Translations under genes and position numbers: made by a program | Shown here: in pieces, positions 20,256-29,600 of the stretch | Layout of the letters: the number at the start of each line of letters is the position of its first letter | Position numbering within the stretch: the stretch's first letter is position 1 | NCBI RefSeq assembly: GCF_949628265.1 | Contig: NC_088786.1 | Location: forward strand, 41,313,681-41,377,680 | Direction of reading: 5' to 3' | DNA from: Cloeon dipterum | Lineage: Eukaryota; Arthropoda; Insecta; Ephemeroptera; Baetidae | DNA length: 64,000 bases | The notes under the pieces: model-generated | The model's input: only the letters and a program-made list of their open reading frames with translations | Databases searched by the model: none | What the model was told of the DNA's origin: nothing

Positions 20256-20486
20256 TTACCTTGCTGGATAAGTACGCCGGCATTTTCCCCTTTTGAAGAT
20301 GTGTCCCGGTGGACACCAAGGTTTCGGGTTCCTTATCTGAGAGTCAATAAAATGATAGGACCCCACGTCGACGACTTCATCGTAATAATCTGTGTCGAAT
20401 GCCCTGGCTTCAGTTTGGCCGACGAGCAAAATTGCCGCGACGAGCAGCAGTAAGGAGGCGAAAAGAAAGAAGCGAACTCGCGGCAT
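20256..20486 (-). CDS. Secapin-like secreted peptide, subfamily B (copy 3)
   Basis: 76 residues from the ATG at 20486. The signal peptide is MPRVRFFLFASLLLLVAAIL with VGQTEA, and the propeptide is the longest of the subfamily (AFDTDYYDEVVDVGSYHFID). The end is CPPGHIFKRGKCRRTYPAR. It is transcribed opposite to the other B genes and lies on the inverted duplicate of the 16199 region. The 5' side has the usual gtggtccagtcgtgatgcc context. Confidence 0.84.
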   Translation of the reverse strand: MPRVRFFLFASLLLLVAAILLVGQTEARAFDTDYYDEVVDVGSYHFIDSQIRNPKPWCPPGHIFKRGKCRRTYPAR

Positions 20487-20755
20487 CACGACTGGACCAC
20501 GACTGACTAACGCGCAGCAGTTTCTTGCTCTCGTTGTGCTGCTAGTTGTAAATATAGAGATCGTGTTTTAATTGGGGGCAGAGCAGAAGAAAGAGAGGAA
20601 AATGCACTCTGCTGAAGCATCGATTAAAATTACCAATTGGAAAAGCCAAATAGTTTTCATCTCTATGAAAAACAGAAAATCTGGGTGAATGATTTACATT
20701 TAATGAAAAATACTTGGAAAATGCAATTTTAAATATTTATTTTATTAACGTAAAA

Positions 20756-20938
20756 TTAAAAATACATTTTACAACTGTGGTGACACGTCTTCAAAGGAGG
20801 AAAAGCCCAAGCACTATTTGAATTCTCGGTGTCGTTTCCATCAAGGGCTCGAGATTCGCGGGCGGGCCAAACAGCCGCCGCAAAAGCAGCAAAACGAACA
20901 GAGAGCGAACTTGAAGCCTCAAAAGACAACTGTTGCAT
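20756..20938 (-). pseudogene. Dead subfamily C peptide gene
   Basis: Reading minus, CTTCAAGTTCGCTCTCTG matches the start of the genes at 13763 and 18490, but the ATG is lost and one T is missing in the signal peptide, shifting the frame. FAAFAAAVWPARESRALDGN is visible only in the shifted frame, and the C-terminal cysteine loop is gone. The upstream flank (gatcaattgcttacagcgca) matches the other C loci. Confidence 0.75.
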
Positions 20939-21423
20939 TTGTGCTGCGTTTGAATAACACGATCAATTGCTTACAGCGCAGTTTATAATTAGTGCCTAAG
21001 ATAGATAGAATCAAGGACAAAGGTCAATCAGATCCACAGCGTGATTAAATGAAATGGAAAACAATGGCAGCGTCATATCCGATACTCGATAACATTTATT
21101 TTAATTTCCAGCAAAACAAATAACAAGACAAATAAAAGAATTGCGTAAAAATAGACATTTGGCCCCGAGAAGATGATAAGAGTCGCTTTGATTTGATGTA
21201 AAAATTATAGAATTAGCTCTGGGATCTCAAATTTTAGAATTAATAACGCAGTAATATTTTTTAATTTCCAGGCACTTAAATATACTTTCAAATTTTTAAT
21301 CGTTTACTATTAAATGTCTACTAGAACCCTAAAAAAATCTTGCCACTTTATGCAAGCTCAAGATATTATACAAATTTTTAAAATAGCTGTTACAAAGAAC
21401 AAAGAATTCTACACATTTTTGTC

Positions 21424-21466
21424 GTGGATCACGTGTGGAGCAGCCGCTTCCGAGGAACACAGCTCA
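21424..21466 (-). promoter_or_regulatory. Conserved 3'UTR block, gene at 21550
   Basis: Reverse complement of the GAGCTGTGTTCCTCGGAAGC element, well preserved. Confidence 0.75.
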
Positions 21467-21549
21467 TTTTCTCGTAAGACTGAAAAAAATATAAAAAAGG
21501 TTCCATAACCAGAGAGTTAAATTTTTTTAAAATTCATACCTTTGAAGAA

Positions 21550-21744
21550 TTAATGACCCGACCTGCATCTTCCCCTTCTGAAGACGTAGCCCGGCGGACA
21601 AGAAGCGTCGATGGACCTAACCGGCTCCACCAAATCATAGAAAGGTGGCTCGGTAGTAGTTGTCGACCTTCTGGCTCCAGTTTCGCGGACGAGAAACACG
21701 GCCGCGACGAGCAGCAAAGCGAAGAGCAAACGGGTTCGGACCAT
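21550..21744 (-). CDS. Secapin-like secreted peptide, subfamily A (copy 8)
   Basis: 64 residues. The signal peptide is MVRTRLLFALLLVAAVFLVR, then ETGARRSTTTTEPPFYDLVE, PVRSIDAS and CPPGYVFRRGRCRSGH. It is closest to copy 1 (10632), both having MVRTR and PVRSIDASCPPG. Its upstream block is interrupted at about 21866 by an inverted-repeat element (21921-22244), which may have moved or removed control sequences. Confidence 0.85.
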   Translation of the reverse strand: MVRTRLLFALLLVAAVFLVRETGARRSTTTTEPPFYDLVEPVRSIDASCPPGYVFRRGRCRSGH

Positions 21745-21920
21745 CGTGAAAGCAGCTCTCATCAACAGCGACTGACCCATCACTTCGTGTAAACACGCAG
21801 ATATGCATTTGCGTTGGAGATAACGAAAAGTTATAGAACATTCCATCCGTTTGCTGGAAAATATGTTTTTTTCGTTAAATGTAATGCAGCAAACTTTAAA
21901 AACCGCCTATTTTACGAAAT

Positions 21921-22244
21921 TTCTGAGCCCACCAATCGATTCCTGAGGGTCGAATAAGGTGAAATTGATATTTTGTCCGTTAAAAAAGTGCAGCGAAACG
22001 TGCGAACTTTTTTTCCCGCCAAAACAAATGAATGGAAGAAGAGCGCACGCGTCACAGCTGGTTTGAGCACTACCTGTACAAATGACTTCTTTGTCTCATC
22101 CAGCTAGCTCTGACGCATGCGCACTTCTCGCATTCATATTGTTTTGGCGGGAAAAAAAGTTCGCACGTTGCGCTGCACTTTTTTAACGAAAAAAACATTG
22201 ATTTTACCTAATTAGACCCTCAGGAATCGATTGGTGGGCTCAGA
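21921..22244. mobile_element. Foldback/MITE-like inverted-repeat element
   Basis: The left arm (tctgagcccaccaatcgatt, aaaagtgcagcgaaacgtgc, tttttcccgccaaaac) returns in reverse complement at 22130-22244 (gttttggcgggaaaaaaagt, aatcgattggtgggctcaga). The arms are about 115 bp with a short non-repeated centre, and there is no coding capacity. Such structures are typical of MITEs or foldback elements. No clear target-site duplication was found. Confidence 0.7.
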
Positions 22245-22374
22245 AACTTCGTCAAGGACACTACTCTTTAATAATTAAAAATATGGAAAAGAACTGCGGC
22301 TTTTGTAAAAAGGAAATAACAGAATAAATTGGAAAACAGCGCGTCAGATCAGTCAGTGAATGTCGAGCAGTGCG

Positions 22375-22736
22375 ATGAGTCAAGGTCGGCCTCTGTTCAT
22401 CGTTTCTCTGCTAATTTTCGCGGCACTTTTGCTCCTTTGTGAAACTCGCCGAGAAGCAGAACAACGCCAGTATCTTCTTACAATGAAACTCAAACTCGAG
22501 TGGCGCAAAAACAATCGCTCTACAATCGACGCCAAAATCAAAATGCAACCTTCAGTCGAAGGTTTCAGGGAAATTGCGCTGCCAGAGCGTAATGGGATTG
22601 ACGCTCCAATCAGGGAATGTCCACCTGGACACCGAATTGACAGAGGAAGTTGCAGGAAAATATTTGAAACTGAAGGTAAAAATTTAATGCACTTTTATTA
22701 TTTTATATTTTCTCTGGTTTTCATTTAGGAAATTGA
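22375..22736 (+). CDS. Secapin-like secreted peptide, subfamily D (copy 1)
   Basis: 102 residues from two exons, 22375-22675 and 22729-22736. The Met at 22375 is chosen because the sister at 25516 lacks the earlier ATG. The signal peptide is MSQGRPLFIVSLLIFAALLL. A long basic propeptide follows (LKLEWRKNNRSTIDAKIKMQ), then GIDAPIRE and CPPGHRIDRGSCRKIFETEG. The cysteine spacing is the same C-x10-C. Unlike A and B, the last intron falls inside the coding region, three codons before the stop. No A-type 3'UTR block is present. Confidence 0.78.
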
Positions 22737-23560
22737 ACTAATTGATCCGTGCTTTTGAATTTGGCGCTGCTGGAGGCAATTTAATTTAAGAACACAATAT
22801 TGTCTAGATTCGAAGGATCTCATCTGCTTGTGAAAACTAAATAAATTGGATTTTTAACATAAATTATAATGTTGTTTTATTTACATGACGCATTAAAAAA
22901 TATAGATTTAACTCAGTTGTTTAAAAATAGAATAAATACACATATATAACCTAATTTTTCCTGTCTACTAAATAAACTCTTATTTAAAATCAAGAATAAG
23001 TATTTTCTTAAGTATAATAATTATTCAAACAGCAAAATCAGCATGAAAAAATAGCTCCACTCAATTAATGGCAAACCCCAATTTCCTGTCTATTTCAATT
23101 CGAACCGCTGATCTGGCCGGACGTGTCGCCGTCGCTACTACTGCCTGATAAAATTAATACCACAAAACGCGATAAAAGCGGCCAGACCGTTCGGCGGCCT
23201 GATTGTCGGGGGCACGCACGCTTATGCTGATAATTTTTTTTTGCTTCTCGCTTGATAACCGATTCTCAAGCGCTCAACATTATGCTGCATGACGAACTCA
23301 ATCCTTTGTCAACAAATATAAAAAAATTAATGGAATCTTAAATCTAGCAAATGGAGATCGACGCTCTTAATATTATTTCAACCAAAATTAGGGCGAATTA
23401 AAAATTATTTTGTTTGTTGCAATTTTTTGCATTAAAATACGCTTGGTTTTAATATTGATTTCCTTGCGTTTTATTTCTAAACTCTGCGTGAAGCCCAGTA
23501 TTTTAATTTTTAAATCAGAGAATTAACCCAGAGATAACAAAGACTAAAGATAAAAATAAA
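22737..23560. other. Spacer, no gene recognised
   Basis: AT-rich except for a GC-rich patch at about 23100-23215 with local inverted repeats (tggccggacg / cggccagac); no tRNA fold could be drawn from it. A polyadenylation signal for the gene at 22375 lies near 22840. Confidence 0.4.
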
Positions 23561-25140
23561 TTTGTATCACAATCGCCTGCATAAGTGGCAAGTTGGCAAC
23601 CTGCGTGGCATTGAAGCGCTGCACGTTTCATTCTCTAAAAGTCTAAGGAGCGAAATCTACGTAAAAAATAGACGTCAGACATTTTTACGCAGCAAAGATT
23701 TTTTATCCCGGTTTTGGATTAGTTTTGAAGAATTCAACTCACGATTAAATGGCGCTCGCATCGCTTGATGGTTTGTTTGTGGCAACAGGGGAATTTTCGG
23801 GGGAAGGGAAAGGCGAGCAGGTACCTGAACCTGACATTCCATGTGCGCGGAGGGACCTTCCTTTCACAAAGCGATTCCATTGTTATTTGAAATATTTTTA
23901 CGATTTTTACTCAGTGAGAAATAAAAGTTTACATATTTGGAAAGAATAGGAAGAAAATAGCATTCGTATCTTCTTTTATTTGTATGAATTTTCAGAAAAA
24001 TGTGTGTTTTGATTCAAAATAAAAGTTCACTTTAATCTTGGTTAATTACTACTTTATTATCAAATTAGAATTTTGGATTTCTTTAATCGTCTTGTTTTCT
24101 GTTTAAAATTTGTGCAAAACTACATGAAAGTGAATATTTGATCTCACACTATACATCGCAAAGCTAATTCTCATCTTTATTGTAAGTGAGAAAGTCTTAT
24201 AGAATGAATCTTAAAATACACTAAAATTTAAGCATAAAGCCTCGTCACTCCACAATCAGCCAGTCCTCCTTATATTACTGAGCACAATTAACATACCGGT
24301 TGTGCGCATCAAGTGCATTCAGGTTCATTTCTTTGCCACATTTGACACATCTTCCCATTGTGTGACACATCTTGACATGTTTTCTCAAATCTGCCTGTGA
24401 GCCAAACATGTTGCCACACTTCAACTCTCCGCATTTGATTTTCTTCTCCGAATGCATCCGTCGAACATGTTTTTTCAAATTTCCCTTCTGATCTGTCGAG
24501 TGATGGCAAAATTCGCAGCAGAATTCCTTGCGCTCCGGATGCTGCCACTGCTCGTGTTCGATTCTGTTGTGGGCCGAGTCGAAATATTTCTTGCAAACGC
24601 GATCACTGGCGGTGCACTTTTCCAACTCTCCGTTGTGCTTTTTCTTGGAGTGATCGATAATGGAAGCGTAAATCCTCTCACATTCGCAGCATTCGCCTCT
24701 TTTGTCTCGTTTTTTGATCTCGTTTGAAGACGTAGACTTTTTCGGTAATTTTACTTCTTGGTTTTCCTCCTCCTTGCCACGGTGGTCGTTCTTTCTCTTC
24801 AAATTCCGATCTTTGTTCGCACCTGATGGATCTACCTCAGCACCTGCCAATTCCTGCGGTTGATCTTCATTTTGCCTCAATGCATCTATTTTAACCTTAG
24901 AGCTGTCAACAAAAAGAAAATTAACATCGCATTCATCCTGATTTTCACCTTTTTTCTGCACCAAATGGATCAATAATTTACCTTTTCTTGCGTGGCATTT
25001 CAGCAGGAGGTAAAAATGTTTCCAACTAGCAAGTAAAAAACACGAGCAACCAAAACGGGAGGAGACATCCGACTGACGAAAGGAGGAGAGAGCGCCGCAG
25101 GAATGTGAACGATTCAAAGAGTTTTCTTTAATTCTTTTCG
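23560..25140. repeat. Segmental duplication, copy 1 (pairs with 31640-33130)
   Basis: Sequence around 23580-23830 (acctgcgtggcatt, gggaagggaaaggcgagcag, cctgaacctgacattc), the whole finger gene at 24275-24998 and its 5' flank recur in the same order at 31640-33130. Confidence 0.8.
24275..24998 (-). CDS. C2H2-type zinc-finger protein (copy 1)
   Basis: Two exons, 24998-24982 and 24902-24275; 214 residues. The 17-nt first exon encodes MPRKK. Splicing the 79-bp intron restores the frame as MPRKKSSKVKIDALRQ, so the longer upstream ORF is not the start. A charged N-terminal half carries a basic KRKNDHRGKEEENQE stretch. About five zinc-binding units follow: CCECERIYASIIDHSKKKH, a unit with C-x6-C spacing (CTASDRVCKKYFDSAHNRIE), CEFCHHSTDQKGNLKKH, a C-x4-C unit (CGELKCGNMF) and a C-terminal CVKCGKEMNLNALDAHNRYV ending in Cys. 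It is probably a nuclear nucleic-acid-binding protein; the target is unknown. Confidence 0.85.
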
Positions 25141-25515
25141 TTTCAAATTATTCCACAAATTTCCGTCACTTCTCTCCTCGCAAAGCGTGACAAATCAGCC
25201 AGATGTTATTGGGATCCGAGGTTCTGATTCTCAAAGGAGGCTTTTTTGATAATAAAAATTTCTTAAATCTTTTTCACTATCTACTCGTATCGACAGAAAG
25301 CTTGACACTTCGTTGAACAAAAAATATGCTTAAGAAACGCATTGTGATTTCATTTTTAAAGAAAATTGGATTTAATTCTGAATATAAACTCCAGAACAAT
25401 TACTCATACCTTAATGATAAAAAAACTGCGGTTTGTTAAAGGAAATATAAATATAGAATAGATTAAAAGTAGATCACAGCCTTTATTGCTCAGTCAGTCA
25501 ACGTCGAGCAGTGCG

Positions 25516-25722
25516 ATGAGTCAATATCGGCGTCTGTTCGTTTTCCTGGTGCTTTGCGCGGCACTTTTGCTCCTTTGTGAATCTCGAAAAGAAGGAATTT
25601 CGGGAGGAAAACAACGTGCTCGCAACTTCCATGGGATTGGCGCTCCACCCAGGGAATGTCCACCTGGATACCAAATGCACAGAGGAAAATGCAGGAAAAT
25701 AGTACATCGAATTTGGGGGTAA
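25516..25722 (+). CDS. Secapin-like secreted peptide, subfamily D (copy 2)
   Basis: 68 residues. The signal peptide is MSQYRRLFVFLVLCAALLLL with CESRKEG. The propeptide is short and basic (GGKQRARNFHGIG), then APPRE and CPPGYQMHRGKCRKIVHRIW. Of all copies this end looks most like secapin-type peptides (Pro-Pro-Arg shortly before the CPPG loop). GGGTAAAC at the stop may be a splice donor, as in its sister at 22375, in which case the last residues differ. It is transcribed away from the finger gene at 24275; the 5' spacer is about 0.5 kb. Confidence 0.82.
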   Translation: MSQYRRLFVFLVLCAALLLLCESRKEGISGGKQRARNFHGIGAPPRECPPGYQMHRGKCRKIVHRIWG

Positions 25723-25759
25723 ACCTTATGGAATGTAATCAATTGTGATCAGTGAGATG

Positions 25760-26640
25760 TAAAGAAATGTTTTGAAATTTGAATTGAAGGATGTAATGTA
25801 TTACCACAAATTCCTGTAATTCGGAAGATCTTACTGTCTCGTTGATGCTAAATAAATTGAATTTTCAACACGAATTATAATATTGTTTTATTTACATGAT
25901 GCATTTTATTCCTTATTAATGGTGAGTCAGTTTTAAAAATAAATCGATATCAATATCACGCAAAACCAAGCTGTTAGTCACAAAGAGATAAATTTGTATT
26001 TTTCCTGTCTAGAAGAAATAATTTATGATTTAAAAAAGTCCAGAATATATTTTTTTAAATACCAATCACCATTATTTGGATTCTGAAGGTAGGAATAAGT
26101 ATTAACATTTAAAAATACGTGACACACACACGTGAATGCCTGATAAAATCAAATCAAAAACCTAGAGGATAGGTTGAAGCCCCAGTTTTCTGACAACCAG
26201 AAAAATATTCGTTTGCTGTGCGTTCCCAATTCCAAGCCGACGATTCAACGTTTGAATTTCTATGGAATTGTGCGCTCTACCGCAAGGACGGAAGCGTGAC
26301 GTCGGTCCACATTGCTGACGTCTATTTGAGCGGAAGTCGATCTCGACGGGCGCTCGCTCGCTGCAGTGAAAAATATGCATTTTATCAACTAAAACGAATG
26401 AAAATAATTGAGTGCAACAGTTGACACTGGCAAGCAACGTGCATTGCATTCTTCAAATGGTCCAGAAAAAGAAATAATTTAATTTTAAGCTTTATTTCTT
26501 TCATATTACATAATCAAGTTTAGCTAGAAATGGGAATTTTTAGTAAAAATTCTCATTATAGCTTTTAACCTAAAACAGGATGTGAGTCGTTGCTGACTAG
26601 CTGCTGTCTGCTGGCGAGGAAAAATAATTCACAATATTCA
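25760..26640. other. Spacer, no gene recognised
   Basis: 3' flank of the gene at 25516, then AT-rich sequence with short ORFs of no clear family. The minus-strand ORF at 26162-26449 lacks domain features. Confidence 0.4.
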
Positions 26641-26674
26641 GTCTTTCGGCTGGAAAAATCATGCCAACAGCGAT

Positions 26675-29600
26675 ATGAATTTCTACTGTTGGAGCTTAAT
26701 TTTCACCGCGCTTCTCAATATTGGCGATGCTTCTAATCATCATGTAATATATTATGTGACTTTGAATTATTTGTTTAATTGATTTATGTATACCAGCAAA
26801 AAACCAAACTGAAATCGGTGAAGATAAACTATTCCCGCGGAAAACCTAGTATAACATAATTTCAGCTAAATGTTTAAATAAAGGCGAATTTCATTCCAAA
26901 AGTAATGATCCGATTTCAAACGATGAGGCGAAGAGTTCACATCATCAAGTGCTGCGGCATCAAAAAATGCCAGGCAAGAAACTCAACACGCACAAGAAAA
27001 ACCAAATCTTCTACAATGATGGGCATAGTATAAAATTATTCCAATTTAAAATTCCAATTAAACCAATTTAACGTAATAAAAGGAGAAAATTACCCTTATA
27101 AGCCTAACCACTGACCAATCAGGAACGGAATCAGTCACCACCCAAGATTCCCTGGACATTACCGAAGAAGTCGTTCAGGAAAGCAGCACTCCTGCTCTGA
27201 CTGAGATGCCCAGTGGCGCCCAGACGGACGCAACCGACAATATTTTGACAGGGTCACAGCCTGATCCAACCTCTGCAATCAATCTAGATGATAGTCTCAA
27301 ATTCCGACAGAAGCTTCAAACTCTGATGCAACAACTACGACAAAAACAGTTCTCATTTTTTGAACACGTTAAACTTTTTAAAATGTTAATTTTTTTAGAC
27401 CACTATGCAATTCAATGATTACTTAAATTTGGTATGGGATATTTTAGGATTTACTCCAGTTTTTATTAAAATTTACTCTAACAGAATCCGACAAAAATTC
27501 CTTCTCAAGGTACAACAACCGTAAAACAAAATTTAATACTTAACAAATCTTTCTTTGTTTAGAGGACGGAGCAATTCAAAGTTCTAGTATATGTGATGAC
27601 AGAAAATACTACGTTTCAACCGCAACTGTGAGCAGTTAAACCTTTCAAATATCTAGATTTTTAAAGGAAAATTTCAAGGCAACGCGGAACGAAGCAGGAT
27701 TGCGATGCAAAGCTTTGAAAATGACGCTTTTGACCGTGACTTCTATCGAGGAAATCGACTGCCTAAGCAGCTTTACAGGTCAGAATTATTTAAAAATTAT
27801 AAAATAAAAAAAATTATAAATAGCTTCAACGTACTGGACGAGTGGAGAAAAAGAAATTCCGGGAGGAAATAACTTCAAGTGGCTCTCAACGGGATACGAT
27901 GCGTCTTTTTCCTCGGACAAAATTTGGCTCCCGACCACCGCCAGCCCTTCCTTGGATGAGACGTGCCTGGCATTGGTTAATTCCAACACCCCTGATAAGC
28001 GGGGGTTGGTGCAGAAAAATTGCCAAGAACAGCTACAGTACATTTGCCAGTTTCCTGTCGAGTGCCCGGAACTTTGTTCGAAAAATGTCTGAAAATTAAT
28101 TTTAAAAACAAGTTTTTTAATAAATATTTGATATTTCTAGATTAACCTATTTGATTCTTCAGGAGAATTGATTAGTATTGTTGCGTATTTAATCTATAAA
28201 AAATTAAAATTGGTTAGATAAAATTTAGATAAAACCTCTTACGGAATTTGGTTCGACATCGGGAAGTACACCTACCTTTTGGGCAACAAACCGGTTTTAT
28301 CTTACTCTCTTCGAGATAATAGTTATTATACCCATCGTTTTTATATTCTAGGTGACCTGGTTGGAAGGGTATCTCCATTGTTGCGCCTTAGGAATGGAGG
28401 CTTTGAACGTGGACAACGCGGCCGAGCAGCTCGGCCTGACCAGCTTGACAATAGAAATAAACAGAAGTAAAATCTTTTTACATCTCCTTTGAAAATTTAA
28501 CCAAAAATATGATAAAATTCCAGCCGATTGGCAAGCGAATTTCAATTACTGGACCTCGGGGACCTGGAAGGGTTCGCCTGAGAATCACTGGTCGTGGTGC
28601 GAGCCGAACGGAGCCGCCGTTTTCGCCCCGGGCCTCAAGTGGGAGAACCGCCAGCCCGATAATAATGGCGGCGACGAGACCTGCGTCCACTTCCGGTTCG
28701 TTTTCAACTCGACGGGCACCATCATGACGGACAGGAACTGCAACAATAAATATATATTCGCCTGCAAGGTGAAAATCTGCTTGAAATTTATAAAAGTAGT
28801 AAGGAATTTTGATGATTATTTCATTCAGACCACGATGAATGCAACTCCGAAGCCGTGCGTGGCTGCTTGCCCGAAAGAAGCGTGCGAGAGAAAGGTAAAA
28901 TGATTAAAAATGTAGTTGAGAATAATTAAATTAAGAATTAAATCCATAGGAAGCCTTATTCAACTCCACAACGGACATGTTAATCGGTTAATTATATTTT
29001 ACATCGAGGAATTCATTTAAATAATTTAATCAAGACTTTTTCTCGTATGGAACCTGGTACGACGGGTGCGGCCGCCATTTTTTAATCTCCAGTTCAGACC
29101 CTGTAAATTCTGGATATTTTTAAATAAAAAATTAAATTAAACGCCCCCATAAAAAGTTAAACTGGGCGCATCGGCCCGGCAGAGCTGTTGCGACATCGGC
29201 TTGACGCTGGCCTCGATGGAATCGGCGGGAAAACTAAACTGCTTTTCAGAAATCGTCTCTAGTAAGATACAAAAAAAATCAAAATTCAACAAATTTAAAA
29301 AGAAAATCCGTGACGAATTCGGAGCAGAGACCTACGGAGACCTTTGGCTCTCGGGAACCGACCTGGGATGCGATTCCAAGTTCCGGTGGTGCTCGAGAAG
29401 TCTCGATTTCGTCAATTCTGAGCTCAAGTGGAAGGCCGGACATCCGAAAGATGGTTTGGACTGCGTTTATCTCGAGGTTAGAAACGGATCTGTCCTCCTG
29501 GCAACCGCGGATTGCGCCGAGAAGAAGATTTTCTTGTGCGACGTGCGATTGTCAGCGACGCGGGGCAGGGCCGCCGAGTGGGGTGCAGTCGGCCCTGCCG

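Noticed and set aside
23100-23215. Possible tRNA or structured RNA
   Set aside because: Inverted repeats are present, but no cloverleaf, anticodon arm or conserved tRNA boxes could be drawn.
25000-25117. N-terminal extension of the first finger protein
   Set aside because: The long ORF reads through a 79-bp intron with GT-AG ends; splicing gives the MPRKKS start that is also found in copy 2.
26797-26848. Second exon of the lectin/OBP gene
   Set aside because: The phase would fit, but the following intron would be only 17 bp, too short to be spliced; the join is left open.
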